Part shown: positions 34,122 through 42,107 of the stretch, one piece after another
How the letters are laid out: every line of letters starts with the position of its first letter
Position numbering within the stretch: position 1 is the stretch's first letter
NCBI GenBank assembly: GCA_022777485.1
Contig: JALFGC010000075.1
Coordinates: forward strand, 1 to 46,185
Length of the DNA stretch: 46,185 nt
Origin: Bacteroidales bacterium
GTDB taxonomy: Bacteria; Bacteroidota; Bacteroidia; Bacteroidales; Paludibacteraceae
Direction of reading: 5' to 3'
Translations under genes and position numbers: made by a program
The notes under the pieces: model-generated
What the model was told of the DNA's origin: nothing
The model's database searches: none
The model's input: only the letters and a program-made list of their open reading frames with translations

Positions 34122-34151
34122 CAGCAGGCGGGGACGCCTGCGTACCCAGAC
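34122..34151 (+). repeat. Family-4 palindrome directly before the TPR gene
   Basis: CAGCAGGCGGGGACGCCTGC, a hairpin with a GGGA loop, ends two bases before the ATG at 34153; it could mask the start region in mRNA. Confidence 0.75.
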
Positions 34152-34152
34152 A

Positions 34153-36156
34153 ATGCGGAAGAGATGGTACATATTGGTCTTGGTGTTGTGCGGGTGGTGG
34201 TTGCCGATGAGGGCGCAACTCAATACCGACCGCATCACGGCGATAGGGCGCAATGCGCTCTATTTTGAGGACTATGTGCTGTCTATACAGTACTTTAATC
34301 AGGTGATTAAGTTAAAGCCCTACCTCGCAGAGCCTTACCTATACCGCGCTATTGCGAAAATCAACCTCGAAGATTATCAAGGTGCGTTGCGTGACTGTCA
34401 GTCGGCTATCGCTTGCAACCCGTTCATGCCCGGTGCGTACTACACGCGCGGATTCGTCTATCGCCGTTTGGACGAGGCGGCGTTGGCAGAGCAGGACTTC
34501 AGCCAAGCGTTGGTGTTTGCACCTGAGAACAAGACTTATCTGTTACTGCGGGCGGATGCGCGAGCGGCACAAGAGCATTTCGATGAAGCGATGGCAGACA
34601 TGGAGCAGTTGCTCAAGCGCGAGCCCGAATCGGCTTCGCTGCTATTCGAGAAAGGGGCGATATGTATGCAGATGAAGGACACCGCCTGTGCGTTGGCGGC
34701 TTTTGAACGCACCACGGAGTTGGACTCGCAGAACCCCGCCAACTGGTCGGCATTAGGCACGGTGAACCTCATGCTCGAGGACTATGATAAGGCACTGCTG
34801 CAACTGACGCAGGCGGTGAACCTCGGGTCGAAGTGGGCGGGGGACTATATCAACCGAGGCGTTATCTTCTATCATAACCATAACTACCGCGGTGCGCTGG
34901 CGGATTATGATAAGGCGATAGAGTTGGCGCCGCGCGATGCGCAGTGCTATTACAACCGCGGGGTGCTCAGGCATGAGTTGGGCGACTACAACCGCGCGCA
35001 GGAGGACTACGACCGCGCCTTGGAACTGGCGCCGGAGAAGACGGAGATGCGCTACCAGCGCGGGCTGGTGCAGATGGAGTTGCGGCAGTGGGAAGCCGCA
35101 AGGGCAGATTTCGACTCGCTCATCGCCCGCTATCCTGATTTCCTGCCTTCCTACTACCTCGCCGCGCAAGCCGCCACGGCGCTCAACCTGACCAAAGACG
35201 CGTACCGCTATCGGCAGACCGCCTACGAGCGCGAGCAAGAGGCTAACGCTAAACGTTCAACACGCAGCGCTCAACAATCCGCTCCCAACACCTCGGTGCA
35301 GATAGCGCAGGCGCAGCCGCAGAAACGCGACCGCCGCAAGGAGTTCTCCGCGCAGACAGCGCAGACCAATCAAGAGCCCACAGAGGACGAACAGAAATAC
35401 CAATCGTCAACCCGCGGTGCTGTGCAGAAGAAATACACTGATGTGGTGAACGAGCCGAACATCTCGCTGTCGTACTACACGCAAGAGCAACCGCTGCGTC
35501 AGACCAACTACTACCACTCCGCCGTGTCGGAACTGAACCGCCTTCAGTGGTTGCCCGCGCCACTGCATTTCGTGGTGCAAGAGCAGCCGCTGACTGCCGA
35601 ACTCGTGAACTTGCATTTTCAGCAGATAAGCCAACTCTCGGAGCACTTAGACAAGCAGCTGTCGCCCGCATTGTTCTTCGCTCGCGCCATGGAGTTCGCG
35701 CTGGTGCAGGACTACTCGTCTGCTATCGATGACTGCACGCAGGCACTGCAACTGACCACCGACCGCGAGCAGGTGGCGGTGATTACCTTCTGCCGCGCCA
35801 ATTGGCGCTACAAACTGCTGCAATACAGGCGGGCAACGGGCGAGCAAACGGAGAAGATGAGCATGGACTTCGAGATTATGTTGCGCGACTACGACCAAGT
35901 GGTGCGCCTATGCCCCGACTTCGCTTTCGCCTACTACAACAAAGCGAATATCCTCTGTTTGCAGCGAGAGTGGCAGGCGGCGGTGAACCACTACACGCAA
36001 GCCATAGCCGTGGACGCGGATTTCGCAGAGGCGTACTTCAACCGTGGGCTGACCTACATATACACCGACTTGCCGGAGCAGGGTTTGGCAGATCTCAGCA
36101 AAGCAGGGGAACTCGGTATCTACCAAGCCTATAACCTCATCACACGATTCCAATGA
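34153..36156 (+). CDS. Exported tetratricopeptide-repeat protein
   Basis: The 667-residue product has a signal peptide (1-21, ending MRA) and two blocks of TPR motifs (about 25-355 and 500-660; for example AYYTRGFVYRRLDEAALAEQ and CYYNRGVLRHELGDYNRAQED), separated by a glutamine/serine-rich linker (about 360-440) that probably is disordered. TPR arrays serve as protein-protein scaffolds; the partner is not evident. It lies just after a class A PBP gene, consistent with an envelope role, and its stop overlaps the start of the next gene (ATGA), suggesting translational coupling. Common in Bacteroidales but without an established function. Confidence 0.9.
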   Translation: MRKRWYILVLVLCGWWLPMRAQLNTDRITAIGRNALYFEDYVLSIQYFNQVIKLKPYLAEPYLYRAIAKINLEDYQGALRDCQSAIACNPFMPGAYYTRGFVYRRLDEAALAEQDFSQALVFAPENKTYLLLRADARAAQEHFDEAMADMEQLLKREPESASLLFEKGAICMQMKDTACALAAFERTTELDSQNPANWSALGTVNLMLEDYDKALLQLTQAVNLGSKWAGDYINRGVIFYHNHNYRGALADYDKAIELAPRDAQCYYNRGVLRHELGDYNRAQEDYDRALELAPEKTEMRYQRGLVQMELRQWEAARADFDSLIARYPDFLPSYYLAAQAATALNLTKDAYRYRQTAYEREQEANAKRSTRSAQQSAPNTSVQIAQAQPQKRDRRKEFSAQTAQTNQEPTEDEQKYQSSTRGAVQKKYTDVVNEPNISLSYYTQEQPLRQTNYYHSAVSELNRLQWLPAPLHFVVQEQPLTAELVNLHFQQISQLSEHLDKQLSPALFFARAMEFALVQDYSSAIDDCTQALQLTTDREQVAVITFCRANWRYKLLQYRRATGEQTEKMSMDFEIMLRDYDQVVRLCPDFAFAYYNKANILCLQREWQAAVNHYTQAIAVDADFAEAYFNRGLTYIYTDLPEQGLADLSKAGELGIYQAYNLITRFQ

Positions 36157-37133
36157 AAAGACAAGACCCACCCCGACCCTCCCTACGAAGGGAGGGAATA
36201 AGAATAGAGAAGGTATGTGTTTTACTATTTTTATTTTTTCTTCCTCTCTTTGTAGGGAGGGGCGGGGAGGGTCATGGAGGAACACTCTCCGCGCAGGTGT
36301 TATATGAGGTGTCAGGGAACAGTTGCAAAGGAAAGAGTTATGTTCTTGGTACCCATCGGCTGGTGGATATAGCCTTTCTGGATACCATTCCTAATGTCTT
36401 CACCTGCTTTGCCAAGTGCGACAAGGTGGTTACAGAGTTCGCGATGGAAGACTACGAGGCACTTTCGGCGCTGCGGCAGGCAGCGGTGCTGCCCGACTCA
36501 GTGCGGCTGACGAATTTCTACAGCGAGACAGAGTACGAGCATATAGACCAAGCGTTGCTGCTGAACCTCGGCATGGGGCTGAATCAACTATGCCGCATGA
36601 AGCCCGCCTACCTGACGGAGATGTTCCGCGCTGCGCTCTTCAAGCAGTGGTTAGGCTACGACGAGACGCGGTCAATGGAGACTTTCTTCGAGGTGGTGGC
36701 GCAGGAGAAAGGCTTGCCCGTGTATGGCTTGGATGATGTGGGGGAAACCATGTACATGCTCTTCGACAGAGAGCCGTTCCATTGGCAGTGCGAAGAATTG
36801 AAGAAAGTGATAGACTATCCCGAGCGGGAGGTGCAGCAAGAGAAAGTGCTGCTGGAAATGTACCGCATGGGGCGGCTGGCAGATATGGCATATCAAGTGG
36901 CGGGCCCCGACAACAAGACCTCTATCTCGTATTCCGATTATCAGGTGTATGCACAGCGGAACCGTACATGGGCAAAGCGCCTGCAACCCTATCTGCGCGA
37001 CGGCAGTGCGTTCATCACCCTCAATGCCATCTACCTCGGCGGCGACAAGGGACTGCTGGCGGTGCTGCGCGAAGCAGGTTACCGCGTCCGTCCCGTGAAT
37101 AGAGGACGGCAACAATCAGCCATTCGCCATTAA
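36153..37133 (+). CDS. TraB/GumN-like protein with a repeat-encoded signal region
   Basis: The 326-residue product matches the TraB/GumN (PF01963) type: LYEVSGNSCKGKSYVLGTHRL near residue 50, a Glu/Asp-rich helical middle, and the C-terminal RDGSAFITLNAIYLGGDKGLLAVLREAGY block. Members relate to the Tiki/EreA-like hydrolase fold; the substrate is unknown. The start overlaps the TPR stop by four bases. Residues 5-40 are encoded by an imperfect 31-bp inverted repeat (36165-36195/36243-36273) and its loop, the loop giving the hydrophobic core VCVLLFLFFLPL. The export signal is therefore largely repeat-derived. It ends 10 bases from the convergent Nudix gene. Confidence 0.82.
   Translation: MKRQDPPRPSLRREGIRIEKVCVLLFLFFLPLFVGRGGEGHGGTLSAQVLYEVSGNSCKGKSYVLGTHRLVDIAFLDTIPNVFTCFAKCDKVVTEFAMEDYEALSALRQAAVLPDSVRLTNFYSETEYEHIDQALLLNLGMGLNQLCRMKPAYLTEMFRAALFKQWLGYDETRSMETFFEVVAQEKGLPVYGLDDVGETMYMLFDREPFHWQCEELKKVIDYPEREVQQEKVLLEMYRMGRLADMAYQVAGPDNKTSISYSDYQVYAQRNRTWAKRLQPYLRDGSAFITLNAIYLGGDKGLLAVLREAGYRVRPVNRGRQQSAIRH
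36165..36273 (+). repeat. Palindromic GACCCTCCCT element forming a signal-peptide region
   Basis: Arms 36165-36195 and 36243-36273 match at 27 of 31 positions as inverted repeats. It belongs to the same family as the element at 26841-26986. Confidence 0.8.
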
Positions 37134-37143
37134 GAATTATCAT

Positions 37144-37557
37144 TTAGCTTATTGCTTGTATCTGATGGATGACTGGGTAGTCGGCGGCTACCCAGTCGAG
37201 GGTGTGCAGGTCAGCGACCGGACACCAGCAGTAGGCATGGTGCTCGCGCATGGTGAAAGCAGGCATGCCATGGTCGTCCAAGCGCTCCCCGCCACGGCAG
37301 AGGTAGAATTCCAGCGTTACCTCGAAATCGGGGTAAACATGGTGGTGCGTAGTGAAATGGCGCAGGATGGTAATTTCCATCTCCATCTCTTCCCGAATCT
37401 CGCGGCGTAGCGCGTCTTCTGCTTGCTCGCCGGGCTCAATCTTCCCGCCCGGGAACTCCCATTTGAAAGCAGTGTAAGGATACTTGGTCTGCCCGCGTTG
37501 CATACAGAGGACTCGCCCCTCGTGGACGATAATAGCGGCAACTACGTGATAGTGCAT
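37144..37557 (-). CDS. Nudix hydrolase, MutT-like
   Basis: Probably a (d)NTP pyrophosphatase, possibly removing oxidised nucleotides. The 137-residue chain (start at 37557, MHYHVVAAIIVHEGRVLCMQR) carries the complete Nudix box GGKIEPGEQAEDALRREI followed by REEM (metal-binding REEM/E residues present). Two upstream in-frame ATGs are rejected: one lies upstream of the promoter's predicted start, the other (37578) would be nearly leaderless. Size and N-terminus match MutT/8-oxo-dGTPase relatives, but substrate cannot be told from sequence. Confidence 0.92.
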   Translation of the reverse strand: MHYHVVAAIIVHEGRVLCMQRGQTKYPYTAFKWEFPGGKIEPGEQAEDALRREIREEMEMEITILRHFTTHHHVYPDFEVTLEFYLCRGGERLDDHGMPAFTMREHHAYCWCPVADLHTLDWVAADYPVIHQIQAIS

Positions 37558-37586
37558 GGTGAAAGAAGAATTATGCATTAGTGCTG

Positions 37587-37618
37587 CAAAAGTACTACAT
37601 TTTTTTGAATTATGCAAT
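37587..37618 (-). promoter_or_regulatory. Promoter of the Nudix gene
   Basis: On the - strand: ATTG, 20 bases, TACTTTTG (37587-37594). Confidence 0.7.
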
Positions 37619-37660
37619 AGAGCGTCGTTTTTTTATTTCCTAATTGAGCACTCAAACAGC

Positions 37661-37690
37661 AGTCTGACAGTCGTTAGGCTGTCTTTTTTT
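37661..37690 (+). terminator. Possible terminator hairpin
   Basis: AGTCTGAC pairs with GTTAGGCT (two wobbles), then GTC and seven Ts. It faces the + strand, where no gene precedes it directly, so it may be a remnant. Confidence 0.4.
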
Positions 37691-37775
37691 ATGTATTCTC
37701 CCTTGCATATATGGAAAAAGTTTGTACTTGTAAAATTGTGTTGAATGCTGATGATTTCCCTGCGTATTTAGTAGT

Positions 37776-38333
37776 TTATCGTGCTGTACATTTTGTGGGA
37801 AAAGATAAGTGGTTCATATCCACCCCTTCGTGGTGTAAAAGCCATGACTTCAATGGAATGCCTCCGGAGAAGCCCGTAAGGTTTCCGTTTGCACCGACCA
37901 CCCTGTGGCAGGGTATGATGATAGAAATCGGATTGTGCCCCACGGCTCCGCCTACTGCCTGCGCCGACATGCTTTCAATGCCCCGCTGCACAGCGATTTT
38001 GCGAGCAAGGTATCCATAAGTAACCACTTGCCCATACGGAATCTCTGTGAGCATTCTCCACACCGTTTGGCGAAACTCGCCGCCTATGGGCGCCAAGGGC
38101 AAGTCCGAAATCAGAGGTTTTTTCCTCTCAAAATACCTGCTCAGCCAGTCTTTCGTGAGGGCGAACACCGGCAAATGGTCATTGGGCAACATTGCCGTCG
38201 GCACGGTATCGCCAAAGAATCTCTGCCCTGCTGTCCATAAGCCCACCAAACTATCGCCGTCGCTCCCGAGCGTAATCTGCCCGATGGGCGACGCGATAGT
38301 GGTTTGATAGTATTGCTTCTCACTGATGTGCAT
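37776..38333 (-). CDS. ogt: Methylated-DNA--protein-cysteine methyltransferase
   Basis: Suicide repair of O6-alkylguanine. The 185-residue protein has the N-terminal Ada-like ribonuclease-fold part, then the DNA-binding domain with FRQTVWRMLTEIPYG, the recognition helix region, the active-site IIPCHRVVGANG (acceptor Cys) and GFSGG. Length is slightly above the usual 160-175 owing to a C-terminal extension (HEGVDMNHLSFPTKCTAR). It lies next to a Nudix hydrolase, so two DNA- or nucleotide-damage genes are neighbours. No clear promoter was found; an AT-rich inverted-repeat element lies directly upstream. Confidence 0.95.
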   Translation of the reverse strand: MHISEKQYYQTTIASPIGQITLGSDGDSLVGLWTAGQRFFGDTVPTAMLPNDHLPVFALTKDWLSRYFERKKPLISDLPLAPIGGEFRQTVWRMLTEIPYGQVVTYGYLARKIAVQRGIESMSAQAVGGAVGHNPISIIIPCHRVVGANGNLTGFSGGIPLKSWLLHHEGVDMNHLSFPTKCTAR

Positions 38334-38348
38334 ACATTTTCATTCTTT

Positions 38349-38428
38349 TAACATATAATTATCGTGTAATTAACCATTAATTATACATTGCTAAATTATA
38401 TGAATAATTACACGGCAATTATATGTTA
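38349..38428. repeat. 80-bp MITE-like element with 24-bp terminal inverted repeats
   Basis: Left end TAACATATAATTATCGTGTA (38349-38372) and right end (38405-38428) match as inverted repeats at 22 of 24 positions; the interior is AT-rich. Related ends occur in clusters at 43250-43447. Confidence 0.8.
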
Positions 38429-38452
38429 CACATAGTACGCCTATTCAATTTC

Positions 38453-39652
38453 TTAGTAGCATGCGCGGAGGATGGTCTCTATATCGTCGGCGGTGAGGAT
38501 TTTGTAGCCGCCGCCGAGGATGGTAGAGTGCGCTATCTGCGGCAGCATCTCCTCTGTGGCACCTACCTCGCGCAGGGTGGATGGAATGCCCAACTCGCGG
38601 AAGAACGCCTCCAAACAGTCTATTCCTGCCAGCGCTATCTGCTCTTGGTTCTTGGCTCCTTGCTCTTTGCTCTCTTCTACGCCCCACACCTGTTGGGCGA
38701 AGCGGACGAAGCGCGGTAAGCCGTAGCGGTAGATGTGTCGATAGTAAGCGGGCGAGATAATCGCCAGTCCGATGCCGTGGGCGCAATCGGTGTAGGCGCC
38801 TAACTGGTGCTCAATCATGTGCACCTCCCAATCCTCCGTCTTGCTGAGCGAAAGCAACTTATTGAGCGCCACCGTGGCGCACCACATGATGTTACTTCGT
38901 GCTTCGTAGTCCTGCGGGTTCTGTATCGCTTTGCGCGAGGCGGAGATGAGCGAGCGCATGACGCCCTCTATCAGGTAGTCGGTGGTGCAGTCGTCCTCGT
39001 CGGAGAAATACTGCTCCATCAGGTGCGAGAAGATATCCGCAATGCCGCTTACCATCTGGTATCTCGGCACGGTGTAGGTGAACTCGGGATTCAGGATGGA
39101 GAAGCGGGGTGCAACCTGCGCCAGCGGATATACGCGCCCTATCTTCAGCCGCTGCGCCTCGTTGGTGATGACCGAGCCGGAGTTCATCTCGCTGCCTGTG
39201 CCCGCCATGGTTAGGATACTACCCACGGGGATAATCGGGTTGTTCACCTTCTCCTGCCGCACATAGTAGCGCTCCCACACATCGCCCTCAGCGTACGCCG
39301 CGCAGGAGATACCTTTCGCGCAGTCTATCACAGAGCCGCCGCCAACTGCCAGAATCAAGTCCACGCGGTTCTCACGCGCCAAGCGCGCACCTTCCAACAA
39401 CTCGCTGTAGCGCGGGTTGGCACTCACGCCACCCAGTTCCACCACCCGCTTGCCCGCTGCACGAAGCACCTGCAACACATGGTCGTACAGGCTCTGTCCC
39501 TCTGCGCCGCAGGGGATACGCTTGATAGACGACTTGCCATACACCAGCAGCACGCGCTCGCCGTACTGCGATAACTCCATCGGCAACTTCTCCATCGCCG
39601 ACTTGCCAAAATGAATCCACGTAGGATTCTGATAACTGAAATCTCGAATCAT
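38453..39652 (-). CDS. Iron-containing alcohol dehydrogenase (YqhD/BDH-like)
   Basis: NAD(P)H-dependent aldehyde reductase/alcohol dehydrogenase of the type III (Fe/Zn) group. The 399-residue protein has GGGSVIDCAKGI (cofactor loop), SGIADIFSHLMEQY and EHQLGAYTDCAHGIGLAI, which hold the metal-binding Asp and His residues. Just before the C-terminal helices a stretch ESKEQGAKNQEQI is encoded by a purine-rich simple repeat and looks like an in-frame insertion. The gene lies right after an AraC-family regulator on the same strand, recalling E. coli yqhC-yqhD, where the AraC-type YqhC activates the aldehyde reductase; the analogy is inference. Confidence 0.94.
   Translation of the reverse strand: MIRDFSYQNPTWIHFGKSAMEKLPMELSQYGERVLLVYGKSSIKRIPCGAEGQSLYDHVLQVLRAAGKRVVELGGVSANPRYSELLEGARLARENRVDLILAVGGGSVIDCAKGISCAAYAEGDVWERYYVRQEKVNNPIIPVGSILTMAGTGSEMNSGSVITNEAQRLKIGRVYPLAQVAPRFSILNPEFTYTVPRYQMVSGIADIFSHLMEQYFSDEDDCTTDYLIEGVMRSLISASRKAIQNPQDYEARSNIMWCATVALNKLLSLSKTEDWEVHMIEHQLGAYTDCAHGIGLAIISPAYYRHIYRYGLPRFVRFAQQVWGVEESKEQGAKNQEQIALAGIDCLEAFFRELGIPSTLREVGATEEMLPQIAHSTILGGGYKILTADDIETILRACY
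38625..38690. repeat. Purine-rich simple repeat inside the dehydrogenase gene
   Basis: On the - strand: units of AGAGCAAGG/AGCCAAGAACCAAGAGC. It encodes a hydrophilic Glu/Gln/Lys segment not expected in this family. Confidence 0.6.
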
Positions 39653-39665
39653 TGTTTTAGTTTTG

Positions 39666-39733
39666 GATTAAGGATACAGGATAAAGGATGAAAGACTAAA
39701 TAGAATCTACTCTGAAATTCAGAGACTAAGGTA
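39666..39733. repeat. Complete family-1 element between the AraC gene and the dehydrogenase
   Basis: GGATGAAAGACTAAATAG, a CTCTGAAATTCAGAG inner hairpin, then ACTAAGGTAATTAG, in + orientation. The TAA stop of the AraC gene is formed by its edge (CTAATTACC on the - strand). Confidence 0.85.
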
Positions 39734-39734
39734 A

Positions 39735-40628
39735 TTAGCGGGCGGAGGTTTGTGCGCGGAAGTCGGTGGGAGTGAGGGAGGTGTGCTTCTTGAAGAAACG
39801 GACGAAGTGCTGGGGATGGCGGAAGCCTGCTTGCAGGGCTATCTCCTTCACACTCAGTTGCTCGTCCTGCAACTGACGCTCGGCATACTGCACCAAGCGC
39901 TGTGCGATAAACTCCTGCGCACTATAGCCCGTTTCCGTCTTTACAAGGTCGCCTAAGTAGTTGGGCGACAGGTGAATACGCTGTGCAAAATAGCGCACGG
40001 TGGGCACTCCGTGGGTGGCTGCCTCGCCTTGCAGCAGGTACTCGCTCAGCAGTTCGCTGAACCGCTCCAGCGTGCTCACATTAAGTGCCTTACGCGTGAT
40101 GAACTGCCGCTCGTAGAACCGCAGGCAGTAGTCCATGATGAGTTCTAAGTTGGTAACTATCAGTTCTTTGGAGAATTTGTCTATCGGGTGTGCGAGTTCT
40201 TGCTCTATCCACTCCATGCTATGTCTGAGGGTTTGCACCTCGTCCTCCGACAGGTGTAGCGCTTCGTTGCTGCTGTACGCGAAATAGGAGTAGCGCTTCA
40301 TCTTCTTCTCCAGCGGCGTCCCTTGGATAAACGATGGGTGGAACACGATGCCTATTGAGCGAACGGGTACGCCCTCCAGCGTGGTGTAGCCCACTTGTTG
40401 CCCGGGTGCAAACGAGACCACCGTCTGCGCGTCGAAGTCGTACTGCGTCATGCCGTAGTTGATGACACAGCCTTTCGTCTCTTTGAGGAAGAGCGCATAC
40501 AGCCCGAACTCGTATTGCTCCACGCTGCGTTTCGTCTCGGGCGTGAAACGCGCGAATGCTACCTGCGGGTGCTGCGTCTTAAAGCCGTGCAGGTCGTTGT
40601 AGGCACTGATGGTATCGATGGTTAGCAT
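39735..40628 (-). CDS. AraC-family transcriptional regulator
   Basis: DNA-binding regulator of 297 residues. The N-terminal cupin-like sensor region (about 1-150) includes FAPGQQVGYT; the C-terminal double helix-turn-helix (about 195-293) has VRYFAQRIHLSPNYLGDLVKTETG and the hallmark LSVKEIALQAGFRHPQHFVRFFKKHTSLTPTDFR. It sits upstream of, and on the same strand as, the iron alcohol dehydrogenase. Downstream targets probably include that gene and perhaps the redox group upstream (41012-44250), by analogy with AraC-controlled stress clusters. Its promoter is 263 bases upstream, leaving a long leader filled by three tandem family-1 elements. Confidence 0.93.
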   Translation of the reverse strand: MLTIDTISAYNDLHGFKTQHPQVAFARFTPETKRSVEQYEFGLYALFLKETKGCVINYGMTQYDFDAQTVVSFAPGQQVGYTTLEGVPVRSIGIVFHPSFIQGTPLEKKMKRYSYFAYSSNEALHLSEDEVQTLRHSMEWIEQELAHPIDKFSKELIVTNLELIMDYCLRFYERQFITRKALNVSTLERFSELLSEYLLQGEAATHGVPTVRYFAQRIHLSPNYLGDLVKTETGYSAQEFIAQRLVQYAERQLQDEQLSVKEIALQAGFRHPQHFVRFFKKHTSLTPTDFRAQTSAR

Positions 40629-40633
40629 AGGTT

Positions 40634-40877
40634 CTTGGATGAAAGATGAAGGATGAAAGACTTATTACTTTCGTCTATGAGGATAAAAGATAAAGGATGA
40701 AAGATAAAAGACTTATTACTTTCGTCTATGAGGATAAAAGATAAAGGATGATGGATGAAAGACTTATTACCTTTGTCTATGAGTTTCAGAGTTGATTCTA
40801 TTTAGTCTTTTATCCTGTGTCCTTCATCCTTCATCCAAAGAAAGTCTTTCATCCTGCGTCCTTAATCCTTTATCCAA
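40634..40877. repeat. Tandem family-1 elements in the AraC-gene leader
   Basis: Two near-identical 53-bp units (GATAAAGGATGAAAGA...CTTATTACTTTCGTCTATGAG, 40650-40745) plus one fuller element (40745-40837) and a further arm (40838-40877). All lie between the promoter at 40891-40922 and the ATG at 40628, so they would be transcribed as 5' leader. Confidence 0.85.
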
Positions 40878-40890
40878 ATGTTTTCGCCTG

Positions 40891-40922
40891 CAAAGGTACT
40901 AAGAATTTTCAATATACACAAG
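40891..40922 (-). promoter_or_regulatory. Promoter of the AraC-family gene
   Basis: On the - strand: CTTG, 20 bases, TACCTTTG (40891-40898). Confidence 0.8.
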
Positions 40923-41011
40923 CGTGTCGGCTGAAAAAGTCGTTTTTTATTCAGCAGCGCGTGTTGAGAAAATAAATAGAAGGTGTTGACCAAGCAACGG
41001 ATGGCATGCGA

Positions 41012-42094
41012 TTATCTTTTTAAGAATGAGGCTATTGTATCAAAGGGGATAATGTCGGTCTTGTCATACAAATCCGTATGCACTGCATTGGGAATCAAAA
41101 GCAGTTCTTTGTTGGCTGCATATTTATGGAGGCATTTATTCTCCGAAGATACCCCACCGACCATACGGGCATAGGCATCTTTTGAGAAATAGCATGAGTG
41201 TGCGTTTTCTCCATGTACCAACAGGACTGCACTACGAATCTCCGGCGTGTAGTTCAGCATTTTGGCATTCATGTATGACAGCATTGTTGCTACATTCCAG
41301 CCGGATGTGCTGTTGATAGCCCGTGGGTGGTAACCGCGCGGGGTCTTGTAGTAGTCGTAATAATCTTTCATAAACTGCGGAGCATCATCAGCAGGCGGTG
41401 TGTTAAGAGGTGTTACCGAATAATGCCCGTCGCGTACGTCTTTGGTTCGTTGCGCATTGAGTTGCAGTCGTTTCCCATAGCGAGCCTCTTCGCTATTTTC
41501 TTGGTCGAAATAACCATTAGCATTGCAGCGCGACATGTCGTACATAGTAACGGCTACCGTGGCGTGTATGCGTGTGTCCATCGCCGCCGCGTTGAGCGCC
41601 ATCCCCCCGAAGCCGCATATCCCCAAGATAGAGACACGCGCGCTATCCACCTCCGGGCAGGTCAATAGATAATCTACAGCCGCCGAGAAATCCTCCGTGT
41701 TGATATCGGGGGAAGCAATATGTCGCGGTGTACCTCCGCTCTCGCCGGTGAAGGAGGGGTCGAAAGCCAAGGTGATAAAACCATGTTCCGCCAGTGTTTG
41801 CGCATAGAGCCCCGAAGCTTGCTCTTTCACAGCGCCAAAGGGACCGCTTACGGCGATAGCGGGAAGTAGTGTGTCTGTTGCGGATACAGGCGCGTATAGG
41901 TCTGCCGCTAAAGTGATACCAAAACGGTTGACAAAAACGACTTTCTTATGCGTTACTCGGTTGCTACGCGGGAAGGTTTTGTCCCACTCCTCGCAGAGGT
42001 TCAGTTCGTTGGTTTCGGCATACGGAATAGTGTTTTCTTTTGAATAGATATTCATACTGATAGTGAGAATGATTAGTAATAGGTTTCGTTTCAT
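41012..42094 (-). CDS. Exported alpha/beta hydrolase (dienelactone-hydrolase-like)
   Basis: The 360-residue chain starts at 42094 (MKRNLLLIILTISMNIYSKE); a longer frame upstream overlaps the preceding gene and is rejected. A short signal sequence is followed by an alpha/beta hydrolase fold with GICGFGGMALNAA, a G-x-C-x-G nucleophile elbow with Cys rather than Ser, an oxyanion-side GPFGAVKEQASGLYAQ block, and a late VHTDLYDK histidine. This matches the YcjY/DLH-like hydrolases often found beside flavodoxin and AraC genes in Bacteroidetes. Substrate unknown. It follows the cyclophilin-like gene by 13 bases, so the genes are probably co-transcribed. Confidence 0.88.
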   Translation of the reverse strand: MKRNLLLIILTISMNIYSKENTIPYAETNELNLCEEWDKTFPRSNRVTHKKVVFVNRFGITLAADLYAPVSATDTLLPAIAVSGPFGAVKEQASGLYAQTLAEHGFITLAFDPSFTGESGGTPRHIASPDINTEDFSAAVDYLLTCPEVDSARVSILGICGFGGMALNAAAMDTRIHATVAVTMYDMSRCNANGYFDQENSEEARYGKRLQLNAQRTKDVRDGHYSVTPLNTPPADDAPQFMKDYYDYYKTPRGYHPRAINSTSGWNVATMLSYMNAKMLNYTPEIRSAVLLVHGENAHSCYFSKDAYARMVGGVSSENKCLHKYAANKELLLIPNAVHTDLYDKTDIIPFDTIASFLKR

Positions 42095-42107
42095 TGTTTC
42101 GTATCTT

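Noticed and set aside
40634..40877. CRISPR-like array of family-1 units
   Set aside because: Units are palindromic, adjacent and lack spacers of constant length; no cas genes are present.
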